NCBI RefSeq assembly: GCF_033705735.1 | Contig: NZ_CP131130.1 | Coordinates: forward strand, 437,001 to 501,000 | Source: Shinella zoogloeoides | Lineage (GTDB): Bacteria > Pseudomonadota > Alphaproteobacteria > Rhizobiales > Rhizobiaceae | Direction: 5' to 3' | Length of the DNA stretch: 64,000 nucleotides | In this document: positions 49,402 through 57,849 of the stretch, piece by piece | Layout: each line of letters starts with the position of its first letter | Numbering within the stretch: position 1 is the first letter of the stretch | Notes under the pieces: model-generated | Databases searched by the model: none | What the model saw: the letters and a program-made list of their open reading frames with translations, nothing else | Told to the model about the DNA's origin: nothing | Position numbers and translations under genes: made by a program

Positions 49402-49510
49402 GGTCTTCTCCATCGTTATGACGCGCTTCCGGAGCCGTCCATGCCAAGACACCGGACCCTGCCGGTTTATTCCGTCCCGCGATGGAAAAATGTAAGGACC
49501 CGCCGCCGGC

Positions 49511-50896
49511 TCAATGCCCGGTGATGCCGTCGGCGATGGCCGCGAGCTTCGACGTATGCTGGAGGCCCGCAAATTCCCGCGCATCTGCCATGCGGTAGAG
49601 CTGGTACATGGAATGGACGCCGAGCCAGCGGAAGGGCTCGGGCTCCCATGGGCGCACCGTGCGGTTGACCCAGGGAAGGCCGGTGAGTTCCGTTTCGCGC
49701 CGGAGCACGAGGTCGGCCAGGGTCCGCCCCGCGAGGTTGGAGGAGGAAACGCCCAGCCCGACATAGCCGCCGGCCCAGCCGATGCCGGTTTCCCGGTCGA
49801 AGCCCGCCGTCGTGCACCAGTCGCGCGGCACGCCGAGCACGCCGCACCAGGCATGTTCGATCTTGAGGGATTTCGTCTGCGGCAGGAGGCGGGTGAGGAT
49901 GGCATGGAGGGCGTCGATGGTCGCCTGCTGCGTCTGCCCGTCGATATCGGTCCTCGATCCGAAGCGGTAGGGAACGCCGCGACCGCCCATGGTAATGCGG
50001 CCCTCGCGGGTGCGCTGAGCATAGCAATAGGCATGGGCCGCATCGCCAAGCAGTTCATGGCCTTCCCAGCCGATCTCCCGCCACAGCGCCTCGGGCAGCG
50101 GCTCGGTGACGATCTGTGCGCTGTTGAGCGGCAGCCACGTGCGCTCATAGCCCGGCAGGCCGGCGGTGAAACCCTCCGTGGCGCGGATGACGACCGGCGC
50201 GCGAACGGTGCCGCGCTCCGTCTCGACATGGCCCTTCGTGAAGCCGGTGACGGCGGTGCCCTCGAAGATGCGGACGCCGAGGCTTTCGACCACGTTGGCA
50301 AGGCCGCGCACCAGCTTGGCCGGCTGGACCCGCGCCATGTCGCGGATGACGAAGGCGCCCTCGACGCCGGCGATGCGGATGCGCCGCGCCGCTTCCTCCG
50401 CCGACAGCATCTCCATCCGGTCGGCCGGCATCTCCCAGTCGAGATAGAACTGGTATTCCTCGCGGGCGCGCTCCAGTTGCGGCCTGTTGGTGGCGACGGT
50501 GATGTTGTCGACGCGCAGGATATCGGCATCGATGCCCTCGGCCTCGGCGACGCGGATCACCTCGTCCACCGTGCCGGCCATGGCACGCTGCATGTCGACC
50601 ACCGCGCCGCGCGTCGCTGTCTTGAGATACTTTTCCCGCGACCAGCCGAAGCCGCCGGAAAGCCAGCCGCCGTTCCGCCCCGAGCCGCCGAAGCCGGCAA
50701 ATTCGCGCTCGACCACGACGATGTCGAGCGAGGGATCGGCTTTCTTCAGGTAATAGGCGGTCCACAGGCCCGTATAGCCGGCGCCGATGATGCAGACATC
50801 GGCCTCGCGGTCGCCGGGAAGGGCGGGGCGTCGTTGCGGGACGCCGCCGATATCGGCGTACCAGAAGGAGATGTTGCCGTTCGTCGTCACGTCCAT
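49511..50896 (-). CDS. PuuB-like FAD-dependent oxidase (DAO family)
   Basis: A 461-residue flavoprotein. FAD motif VCIIGAGYTGLWTAYYL, then GFGGSGRNGGWLSGGFGWSR, the signature of the gamma-glutamylputrescine oxidase/OrdL group. The C-terminal GGYVGLGVSSSNLAGRTLADL is the second FAD contact. It has an ordinary start at ATG 50896. It neighbours an MHS-family transporter gene on the same strand, 121 bases upstream. It probably oxidises an N-substituted amine or glutamylated polyamine; the specific substrate is not predictable. No other puu genes are nearby. Confidence 0.88.
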   Translation of the reverse strand: MDVTTNGNISFWYADIGGVPQRRPALPGDREADVCIIGAGYTGLWTAYYLKKADPSLDIVVVEREFAGFGGSGRNGGWLSGGFGWSREKYLKTATRGAVVDMQRAMAGTVDEVIRVAEAEGIDADILRVDNITVATNRPQLERAREEYQFYLDWEMPADRMEMLSAEEAARRIRIAGVEGAFVIRDMARVQPAKLVRGLANVVESLGVRIFEGTAVTGFTKGHVETERGTVRAPVVIRATEGFTAGLPGYERTWLPLNSAQIVTEPLPEALWREIGWEGHELLGDAAHAYCYAQRTREGRITMGGRGVPYRFGSRTDIDGQTQQATIDALHAILTRLLPQTKSLKIEHAWCGVLGVPRDWCTTAGFDRETGIGWAGGYVGLGVSSSNLAGRTLADLVLRRETELTGLPWVNRTVRPWEPEPFRWLGVHSMYQLYRMADAREFAGLQHTSKLAAIADGITGH

Positions 50897-50975
50897 ATGC
50901 GCTGCCTTCGCTTCCGCCGTTCCTGACGTGAAGGCATATTGGCCGGCGGGGGCCTTGGCAATCGCCGGACGAAAA

Positions 50976-50995
50976 GGGCGCCCCGCGGGGCGCCC
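50976..50995 (-). terminator. Rho-independent terminator after the MHS transporter gene
   Basis: A 20-bp perfect palindrome (GGGCGCCCCGCGGGGCGCCC) followed on the minus strand by TTTTC. It is 22 bases past the transporter stop. Confidence 0.75.
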
Positions 50996-51017
50996 TCCGG
51001 ATGCGGTGTGGAGACCG

Positions 51018-52343
51018 TTACTGCTGGTCGAGAACCTTCGTCAGGCTGAGGGCGGCGATGGTGCAGATCGCGCCGGAGATCAGATAGCCGCCGATGAAGA
51101 TGATGCCGAAGCTGGAGGCGAGACCCAGCGCCACGAGCGGCGCGAAGGCGGCGCCGATCAGCCAGGCGAGGTCCGAGGTCAGCGCCGCGCCGGTATAGCG
51201 ATAATACTGCGTGAAGCGCGAGGAGACGGCGCCGGAGGACTGGCCGAAGGTGAGGCCGAGGATGAAGAAGCCGATGAGGATATAGGCGTCCTGGCCCTTG
51301 CCGCCGGCATCGAGCAGGAACGGCGCGGAGAAGGAGAAGATCGCGATCAGGATCGCGCCGGCCATAAGCTGGTTGCGCCGGCCGATCCGGTCGGCGATGA
51401 CGCCGGAAAGGATGATGCCGACCGCGCCGAAGGCCGCGCCCGCCACCTGCACCCAGAGGAATTCCGCCGCCGACTGGCCGCCCTTGAGCGTGACCCAGCT
51501 CAAGGGGAAGATCGTCACGAGATGGAACATCGCGAAGCTGGCGAGCGGCACGAAGGCGCCGAGCACGACGTCGATGGCGTGCTTGCTCAGCATCTCGAAG
51601 ATCGGCCGGGCCTGCAGCTCCTGTGCCTCCATGGCCGCGCCGAACTCCTTGCTGGCGACGATGCGCAGGCGCGCGAAGAGCGCCACCACGTTGATGGCAA
51701 AGGCGACGAAGAAGGGATAGCGCCAGCCCCAGGCGAGGAAATCCGCCTCCGAGAGATTGCTGACGAAATAGCCGAAGAGGATGCTGGCCAGCGCAAAGCC
51801 GATGGGCGCGCCGAGCTGTGGGATCATCGCGTACCAGCCGCGATGGTTGGCCGGGGCGCTGAGGTTGAGCAGCGAGGCGAGGCCGTCCCAGGCGCCGCCG
51901 AGCGCGAAGCCCTGCCCGAGCCGGAAGAGCGCGAGGAGGGCCACCGCCCAGTAGCCGAGCGTGTCGTATCCCGGCAGGAAGGCGATGGAGGCCGTCGAGC
52001 CGCCGAGGATCACCAGCGCCACCGTGAGCTTCGTGCCGCGCCCGTAGTTCCGGTCGATCCACATGAAGACGAAGGAGCCGACCGGGCGGGCGAGGAAGGC
52101 GAGGGGGAACAGCGCAAAGGACATGAGCGTTGCCGCCACCGCATTGGGCGCGAAGGGGAAGATGAGCTTCGGGAAGACGAGGATGGAGCCGAGGCCGTAG
52201 ACGAAGAAGTCGAAGAATTCCGACGTGCGGCCGATCACCACGCCGATGGCGACGCTGCCCGGCGAGAGCGGCTTGTCGTCCTGGTGCATGCGGCGGGCAT
52301 CCCGCTCCAGACCGGACGATGTGGGATTGATGGCCGAACTCAT
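51018..52343 (-). CDS. MFS transporter, MHS (metabolite:H+ symporter) family
   Basis: A 441-residue, twelve-helix transporter of the MHS family, which carries organic acids, betaines and similar metabolites (ProP, ShiA, KgtP group). Signatures are GRTSEFFDFFVYG in TM1, FLARPVGSFVFMWIDRNYGR before loop 2-3, and LRLGQGFALGGAWDG. Start ATG 52343 is chosen; ATG 52370 is an unsupported extension. It probably imports the substrate of the downstream PuuB-like oxidase, although a terminator separates the two. Ligand unknown. Confidence 0.92.
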   Translation of the reverse strand: MSSAINPTSSGLERDARRMHQDDKPLSPGSVAIGVVIGRTSEFFDFFVYGLGSILVFPKLIFPFAPNAVAATLMSFALFPLAFLARPVGSFVFMWIDRNYGRGTKLTVALVILGGSTASIAFLPGYDTLGYWAVALLALFRLGQGFALGGAWDGLASLLNLSAPANHRGWYAMIPQLGAPIGFALASILFGYFVSNLSEADFLAWGWRYPFFVAFAINVVALFARLRIVASKEFGAAMEAQELQARPIFEMLSKHAIDVVLGAFVPLASFAMFHLVTIFPLSWVTLKGGQSAAEFLWVQVAGAAFGAVGIILSGVIADRIGRRNQLMAGAILIAIFSFSAPFLLDAGGKGQDAYILIGFFILGLTFGQSSGAVSSRFTQYYRYTGAALTSDLAWLIGAAFAPLVALGLASSFGIIFIGGYLISGAICTIAALSLTKVLDQQ

Positions 52344-52440
52344 GAACGCCTCCGCGTGGATTAGGGTCATGTCACTAGAATGTTGATCAATCGGCCTCGA
52401 AGATCAAGGACCGGCATGCGTCGCTTTGCCGGTGCCGAAA

Positions 52441-52470
52441 TTGACAACGGGCATTTCTATTGCGCTAGTA
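52441..52470 (+). promoter_or_regulatory. Candidate cyoABCD promoter
   Basis: TTGACA at 52441-52446, then 17-18 bases to a weak -10 (GCTAGT or CTAGTA). It lies in the 264-base gap between the divergent MHS transporter and cyoA, 140 bases before the cyoA start. No obvious Fnr or RegA site was found. Confidence 0.35.
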
Positions 52471-52606
52471 CAATCGCGCATCGACAGAAAGCCCCTGATT
52501 GTCTACCGTGCTGCGACAGAATGCTGCGCTGCGACGATGGACCTCATTTCCAACCGCCACCGCGCCCGACTATTGCCGACTAGACAGAACGCAAGTTGAG
52601 GCCGCA

Positions 52607-53713
52607 ATGCCGAAGCAATTCAGTTTAGCCCGACACTCGATCACTTTGGCTCCCATGCTCGCCATCCTTTCCGGATGCAATATGGTCGTGATGTCTCCTT
52701 CCGGCGATATCGCCACGCAGCAAAGGGACCTGATCGTCATCTCGACGGTCCTGATGCTGCTGATCATCGTGCCGGTGATCTTCCTGACCCTCTTCTTCGC
52801 CTGGCGCTACCGCCAGTCCAACACGGCGGCCAAATACGATCCCGAATGGCACCATTCCACGGGCCTCGAGGTCATCATCTGGTCGGCCCCGCTCGCCATC
52901 ATCATCGCGCTCGGGGCGATCACCTGGGTCAGCACCCACAAGCTCGATCCCTACCGCCCGCTCGACCGGATCGACGCCGCGCGGCCGGTCTCCGAAGAGA
53001 CGAAGCCGATCACCGTCGAGGTGGTGGCGCTCGACTGGAAGTGGCTGTTCTTCTATCCGGACTACGGCATCGCCACGGTCAACGAGATGGCAGCGCCCGT
53101 CGACGTGCCGATCAACTTCAAGCTCACCGCCTCCTCGGTGATGAACTCCTTCTACGTCCCCGCGCTCGCCGGCATGATCTACACGATGCCGGGCATGGAG
53201 ACGAAGCTGCACGCCGTCATCAACAAGGCCGGCGAATATGACGGCTTCTCGTCCAACTACAGCGGCGACGGCTTCTCCCATATGCGCTTCAAGTTCCACG
53301 GGGTGGACCAGGCCGGCTTCGACGCCTGGGTCGCGCAGGTCAAGCAGAACGGCACGGCGCTCAACCGCGACGCCTATCTCAAGCTCGAAAAGCCGAGCTC
53401 CAGGGAGCCGGTGCGCTACTACGCCTCCGTCGACGACGGGCTCTATGAGGCCGTGCTCAACATGTGCGTGCGCGAAGGCCAGATGTGCATGAAGGACATG
53501 ATGCATATCGACATGATGGGCGGCGCGGGCAAGGAGAGCCAGGAGAACCGGGCGAAGCTCCAGCACGACAACCGCCACGCCGCCGGGGAGGGGACCGCCG
53601 CGACCTTCCCCGAGACCGGCAATCCCGCGCGCAGCGAGGAGCCGGCCGAGGGCGTCGAGGAGCGGCAGGACAAACCCGCCGCGATGGATCACGACGCGCA
53701 CCAGTCGCACTAG
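52607..53713 (+). CDS. cyoA: Cytochrome bo3 ubiquinol oxidase subunit II
   Basis: A 368-residue membrane-anchored subunit of the quinol oxidase. A lipoprotein signal with lipobox LSGC (Cys about residue 24), two transmembrane helices (residues 45-70, 90-110) and a periplasmic cupredoxin-like domain are visible. The CuA-ligand Cys pair of cytochrome c oxidases is missing in the loop NYSGDGFSHMRF, so this is the quinol type. The C-terminal extension is long and His/Glu-rich. It is first of cyoA-B-C-D-surf1; a 78-base gap precedes cyoB. Confidence 0.95.
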   Translation: MPKQFSLARHSITLAPMLAILSGCNMVVMSPSGDIATQQRDLIVISTVLMLLIIVPVIFLTLFFAWRYRQSNTAAKYDPEWHHSTGLEVIIWSAPLAIIIALGAITWVSTHKLDPYRPLDRIDAARPVSEETKPITVEVVALDWKWLFFYPDYGIATVNEMAAPVDVPINFKLTASSVMNSFYVPALAGMIYTMPGMETKLHAVINKAGEYDGFSSNYSGDGFSHMRFKFHGVDQAGFDAWVAQVKQNGTALNRDAYLKLEKPSSREPVRYYASVDDGLYEAVLNMCVREGQMCMKDMMHIDMMGGAGKESQENRAKLQHDNRHAAGEGTAATFPETGNPARSEEPAEGVEERQDKPAAMDHDAHQSH

Positions 53714-53791
53714 ACCTCATGGCGCCCGCCCCGGCGGCGGGTGCCCAAGGCCCGGACAAGGGCCGCATCTGAAACGATATTGGACGATCCC

Positions 53792-55796
53792 ATGTTCGGT
53801 GACACCAGCCTCACGCATTTCCTCTTCGGACGGCTTACCCTGGAGGCGATCCCCTATCACGAGCCCATTCTCGTCGTGACCTTCGCCGTGGTGGCGCTGG
53901 GCGGCATCGCGCTCCTCGCGCTCATCACCAAGTTCAGGCTCTGGGGCTATCTCTGGAACGAGTGGTTCACGTCGGTCGATCACAAGAAGATCGGCATCAT
54001 GTACATCATCCTCGCCATCGTCATGCTGCTGCGCGGTTTTTCCGACGCGATCATGATGCGCATCCAGCAGGCGATCGCCTTCAACGGCAGCGAGGGCTAT
54101 CTGCCGCCGCATCACTACGACCAGGTCTTCACCGCCCATGGCGTGATCATGATCTTCTTCGTGGCGATGCCCTTCGTCACCGGCTTCATGAACTATGTCG
54201 TGCCGCTGCAGATCGGCGCGCGCGACGTCTCCTTCCCCTTCCTCAACAACTTCTCCTTCTGGATGACGACGGCCGGCGCGATCATCATTATGATGTCGCT
54301 GTTCGTCGGCGAGTTCGCGCGCACCGGCTGGCTGGCCTATCCGCCGCTGTCGGGCGCGGACTACAGTCCCGGCGTCGGGGTCGACTATTACATATGGGGC
54401 CTGCAGGTGGCGGGCGTCGGCACGACGCTGTCCGGCATCAACCTCATCGCGACCATCGTGAAGATGCGCGCGCCGGGCATGACCTTCATGAAGATGCCGA
54501 TCTTCACCTGGACCTCGCTCTGCACGAACATCCTGATCGTCGCGACCTTCCCGATCCTCACCGCCACGCTCGCGCTGCTCTCGCTCGACCGCTATGTCGG
54601 CACGAACTTCTTCACGAACGACCTCGGCGGCAACCCGATGATGTATATCAACCTCATCTGGATCTGGGGCCACCCGGAGGTCTACATCCTCGTGCTGCCG
54701 GCCTTCGGCATCTTCTCCGAGGTGGTGGCGACCTTCTGCGGCAAGCGCCTCTTCGGCTATGCCTCGATGGTCTATGCGACCTGCGTGATCATGATCCTCT
54801 CCTACCTCGTGTGGCTGCACCACTTCTTCACGATGGGCTCGGGCGCCTCGGTCAACGCCTTCTTCGGCATCACCACCATGATCATTTCGATCCCGACGGG
54901 GGCGAAGATGTTCAACTGGCTCTTCACCATGTATCGCGGGCGCATCCGCTACGAGGTGCCGATGCTGTGGACGGTCGGCTTCATGGTGACCTTCGTCATC
55001 GGCGGCATGACGGGCGTCATGCTCGCGATCCCGCCGGCCGACTTCGTGCTGCACAATTCGCTGTTCCCTCATCGCCCATTTCCACAACGTCATCATCGGC
55101 GGCGTGCTGTTCGGGCTGATGGCGGGCGTCGTCTACTGGTTCCCCAAGGCCTTCGGCTACAAGCTCGATCCCTTCTGGGGCAAGATGAGCTTCTGGTTCT
55201 GGCAGATCGGCTTCTTCTTCGCCTTCATGCCGCTCTACGTGCTCGGCCTGATGGGCGTCACCCGCCGCGTCAGCCAGTTCGAGGATCCCTCGCTGCAGAT
55301 CTGGTTCGTCATCGCCGCCTTCGGCGCCGTCCTGATCGCGCTCGGCATCGCCTCCTTCATCGTCCAGCTCGTCATCAGCTACCTGAGGCGCGACCAGTTG
55401 CGCTGCGACAGCGGCGATCCGTGGGACGGCCGCACGCTGGAATGGTCGACCTCCTCGCCGCCGCCGGACTACAACTTCGCCTTCACGCCCGTCGTGCACG
55501 ACCACGACAGCTGGTACGACATGAAGAACCGCGGCTATGTGCGCCCGCTGGAAGGCTTCAGGCCGATCCACATGCCGAAGAACACCGGCACGGGCGTCAT
55601 CCTCGCCGGGATCAGCACGGTGCTCGCCTTCGCGCTGATCTGGTACATCTGGTGGCTGGCGGCGCTCTCCCTCATCGCGATTATCGCGGTGTCTATCGCC
55701 CATACCTTCAACTACGACCGCGACTTCTTCATCCCCGTCGAGACGGTGACGGCGACCGAGGACGCGCGCACGAAACTGCTGCAAGAACGGACCTGA
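53792..55796 (+). CDS. cyoB: Cytochrome bo3 ubiquinol oxidase subunit I (frameshifted)
   Basis: Haem-copper oxidase subunit I, about 667 residues with 14-15 helices. The catalytic residues are in place: the proton-channel and CuB region [15 protein letters not shown], the HH pair [11 protein letters not shown] and the haem histidine [10 protein letters not shown]. The frame changes at CCC 55066-55068, where dropping one C restores [15 protein letters not shown] exactly. An essential active-site region intact across the break points to an insertion error. ATG 53792 gives normal family length. The protein couples ubiquinol oxidation to proton pumping in the cytoplasmic membrane. Confidence 0.94.
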
Positions 55797-55800
55797 GCCC

Positions 55801-56424
55801 ATGAGCGCGACCCAAGTCCACGACACCGGCGAAAAGCCGACCTTCTACCTGACGGAAGAGCACCATCCGGAAAACAGCACCATGCTGGGCTTCTGGCTCT
55901 ACCTGATGAGCGACTGCCTGATCTTCGCCGTGCTGTTCGCGACGCACGCCGTGCTCGGCCGCAACTATGCCGCCGGCCCGTCGCCGGCCGACCTCTTCGA
56001 CCTGACGCTCGTCGCGATCAACACGGCGATGCTGCTCTTCTCCTCCATCACCTACGGCTTCGCGATGCTCCAGATGGAGCGCAACGCCAAGATGGAGACA
56101 TTGGTCTGGCTCGCCATCACCGGGGTCTTCGGCGCGGCCTTCCTCGGGCTGGAACTCTACGAGTTCTACCACCTGATCCTCGAGGGCGCCGGCCCGACGC
56201 GCTCGGCCTTCCTGTCGTCCTTCTTCACGCTGGTCGGCACGCACGGCCTGCACGTCACCTTCGGCATGATCTGGCTGATCACGCTGATGGTGCAGGTCAA
56301 GAGGCGCGGCCTCACCCATGAGAACCGCCGCCGGCTGATGTGCCTTTCGATGTTCTGGCACTTCCTCGACGTCATCTGGATCGGCGTCTTCTCCTTCGTC
56401 TATCTTCTCGGAGTCCTCGGATGA
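55801..56424 (+). CDS. cyoC: Cytochrome bo3 ubiquinol oxidase subunit III
   Basis: A 207-residue, five-helix subunit. It has [20 protein letters not shown], characteristic of CyoC, and ends [20 protein letters not shown]. It starts 5 bases after cyoB and overlaps cyoD by 4 bases. It stabilises subunit I and aids proton uptake. No oddities noted. Confidence 0.95.
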   Translation: MSATQVHDTGEKPTFYLTEEHHPENSTMLGFWLYLMSDCLIFAVLFATHAVLGRNYAAGPSPADLFDLTLVAINTAMLLFSSITYGFAMLQMERNAKMETLVWLAITGVFGAAFLGLELYEFYHLILEGAGPTRSAFLSSFFTLVGTHGLHVTFGMIWLITLMVQVKRRGLTHENRRRLMCLSMFWHFLDVIWIGVFSFVYLLGVLG

Positions 56425-56819
56425 GCGCGCACCACACCCACGAAAGCGCGGCCGAAGCCCATCACGGGCACAGCCACGGGCACGAGGCCGGCCACGGCTC
56501 CTTCAAGGGCTACATGATCGGCTTCCTCCTGTCGGTCGTCCTGACCGCCATTCCCTTCTGGCTGGTCATGGCGGGCGTCATGGAAAGCAAGCTGCTGACG
56601 GCCGTCCTCGTCATGGGCATCGGCGTCGTGCAGATCTTCGTGCACATGGTCTACTTCCTGCACATGAACCCGCGCTCGGAAGGCGGCTGGACGCTGATGG
56701 CGCTGATCTTCACGCTCATCATCGTCGGCATCGCGCTGGCGGGCTCGCTCTGGGTCATGCACCACCTCAACGCCAACATGATGCCGATGACCCACGACAT
56801 GATGAAGAACATGCCGTGA
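56421..56819 (+). CDS. cyoD: Cytochrome bo3 ubiquinol oxidase subunit IV
   Basis: A 132-residue small subunit with three hydrophobic helices (GFLLSVVLTAIPFWLVMAGV, AVLVMGIGVVQIFVHMVYFL and FTLIIVGIALAGSLWVMHHL). The N-terminus is unusually His-rich (seven His in the first 25 residues: HHTHESAAEAHHGHSHGH), and the C-terminus is Met-rich, features that may bind copper but could be incidental. ATG 56421 overlaps cyoC. No cyoE (haem O synthase) follows; it must be elsewhere. Confidence 0.93.
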   Translation: MSAHHTHESAAEAHHGHSHGHEAGHGSFKGYMIGFLLSVVLTAIPFWLVMAGVMESKLLTAVLVMGIGVVQIFVHMVYFLHMNPRSEGGWTLMALIFTLIIVGIALAGSLWVMHHLNANMMPMTHDMMKNMP

Positions 56820-56835
56820 GGGCAGGCGGCCGGTG

Positions 56836-57585
56836 ATGACCAGCGCGCATCCGCAGGAGGCCGGGGAGGCCGGGCCATCGTCCCGCGCCCGAACGGCCCT
56901 TGCCGCCTTTCTCGTCCTGCTCGTCGCCACCTTCCTCGCGCTCGGCACCTGGCAGGTGCAACGGCTCTTCTGGAAGCTCGACCTCATCGCCCGCGTCGAA
57001 AGCCGCATTCATGCCGATCCGGTCCCGGCGCCGGGACGGGCGGAATGGCCTTCGGTCGACAGGGAGAAGGACGAATACCGCCGCGTCACCGCGACCGGCC
57101 TCTTCCAACACGACAGGACGGTGCTGGTCCAGGCGGTGACCGAACGGGGCGCCGGCTTCTGGGTGGTGACGCCGCTCGTCCTTGCCGACGACTCGGCGAT
57201 CCTGATCAATCGCGGCTTCGTGCCGGCGGACAGGAGCACGCCCGAGGCGCGGCTGGCGGGCGAAATCGCTGCCGGGCCGGTCGTGGTCACCGGGCTTTTG
57301 CGTATCACGGAGCCGGGCGGGGCGTTCCTGCGCTCCAACGATCCGGCGGCGGACCGCTGGTTCTCCCGCGACGTCGCGGCCATCGCGGCGGCAAAGGGCC
57401 TTGCCGATGTCGCGCCCTATTTCATCGACGCGGATGCGACGCCCAATCCGGGCGGGCTGCCCATCGGCGGCCTCACCGTCGTCGCCTTCCGCAACAGCCA
57501 TCTCGTCTATGCATTGACCTGGTATGCGCTCGCCGCCATGAGCGCGGCGGCGGCCTGGCGGGTCTGCCGCAGGCGCGTGACATAG
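56836..57585 (+). CDS. SURF1-family oxidase assembly protein
   Basis: A 249-residue protein with two transmembrane helices, one near each end (AAFLVLLVATFLALGTWQVQ at residues 25-45 and ALTWYALAAMSAAAAW near the end), and a periplasmic loop with GFWVVTPLV and ILINRGFVP typical of Shy1/SURF1. Shy1/SURF1 proteins deliver or shield haem during oxidase assembly. It is the last gene of the cyo operon, 16 bases after cyoD, as often in rhizobia. ATG 56836 is used; the adjacent GTG 56833 is possible. Confidence 0.92.
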   Translation: MTSAHPQEAGEAGPSSRARTALAAFLVLLVATFLALGTWQVQRLFWKLDLIARVESRIHADPVPAPGRAEWPSVDREKDEYRRVTATGLFQHDRTVLVQAVTERGAGFWVVTPLVLADDSAILINRGFVPADRSTPEARLAGEIAAGPVVVTGLLRITEPGGAFLRSNDPAADRWFSRDVAAIAAAKGLADVAPYFIDADATPNPGGLPIGGLTVVAFRNSHLVYALTWYALAAMSAAAAWRVCRRRVT

Positions 57586-57591
57586 GCTGGA

Positions 57592-57617
57592 AAAAAGAGC
57601 CCCGCACGAAGCGGGGC
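57592..57617 (-). terminator. Rho-independent terminator (minus strand)
   Basis: GCCCCGC and GCGGGGC stem (57599-57617) with loop ACGAA-type, followed on the minus strand by TCTTTTTT. It is 230 bases beyond the kdpD stop and 14 bases after the SURF1 stop on the other strand. Confidence 0.8.
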
Positions 57618-57695
57618 AGCGAGCGTCACGGTTGGCTCCCGGTGACGCGGGGAAGCTCGCGGGTCACGCGAGTGACCTCCCACTAGGAGTTTGCC
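57592..57695 (-). ncRNA. Candidate structured small RNA
   Basis: Read on the minus strand, the 100-base stretch is almost all paired: CTCC/GGAG around CACTA-type loop (57677-57689), GGTCAC/GTGACC (57662-57677), GCGTCAC/GTGACGC (57623-57648) inside GCGAG/CTCGC, and a final GC hairpin followed by six T. No convincing start codon or ribosome site is seen. It lies beyond kdpD and converges with the cyo operon. It could instead be the folded 3' UTR of kdpD. The 5' end is a guess. Confidence 0.45.
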
Positions 57696-57849
57696 CCCGC
57701 GCAGGGAAGGTCTGATTCCGCGAATCCGGTACGCTTGTGCAAAAAAATGCGCAAACGGCCGCGCCACCTCCCTGCGTCAGGACATTTCCGCTTTTCTCCG
57801 AGCTGCAAAACCGCTTCGCACTTTGCTGGAAATGCTCTCGGCCTCCGTG

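Noticed and set aside
57507..57767. Small minus-strand open frame of 86 codons over the structured region
   Set aside because: Overlaps the SURF1 3' end, a strong terminator and paired stems; no ribosome site or homology.
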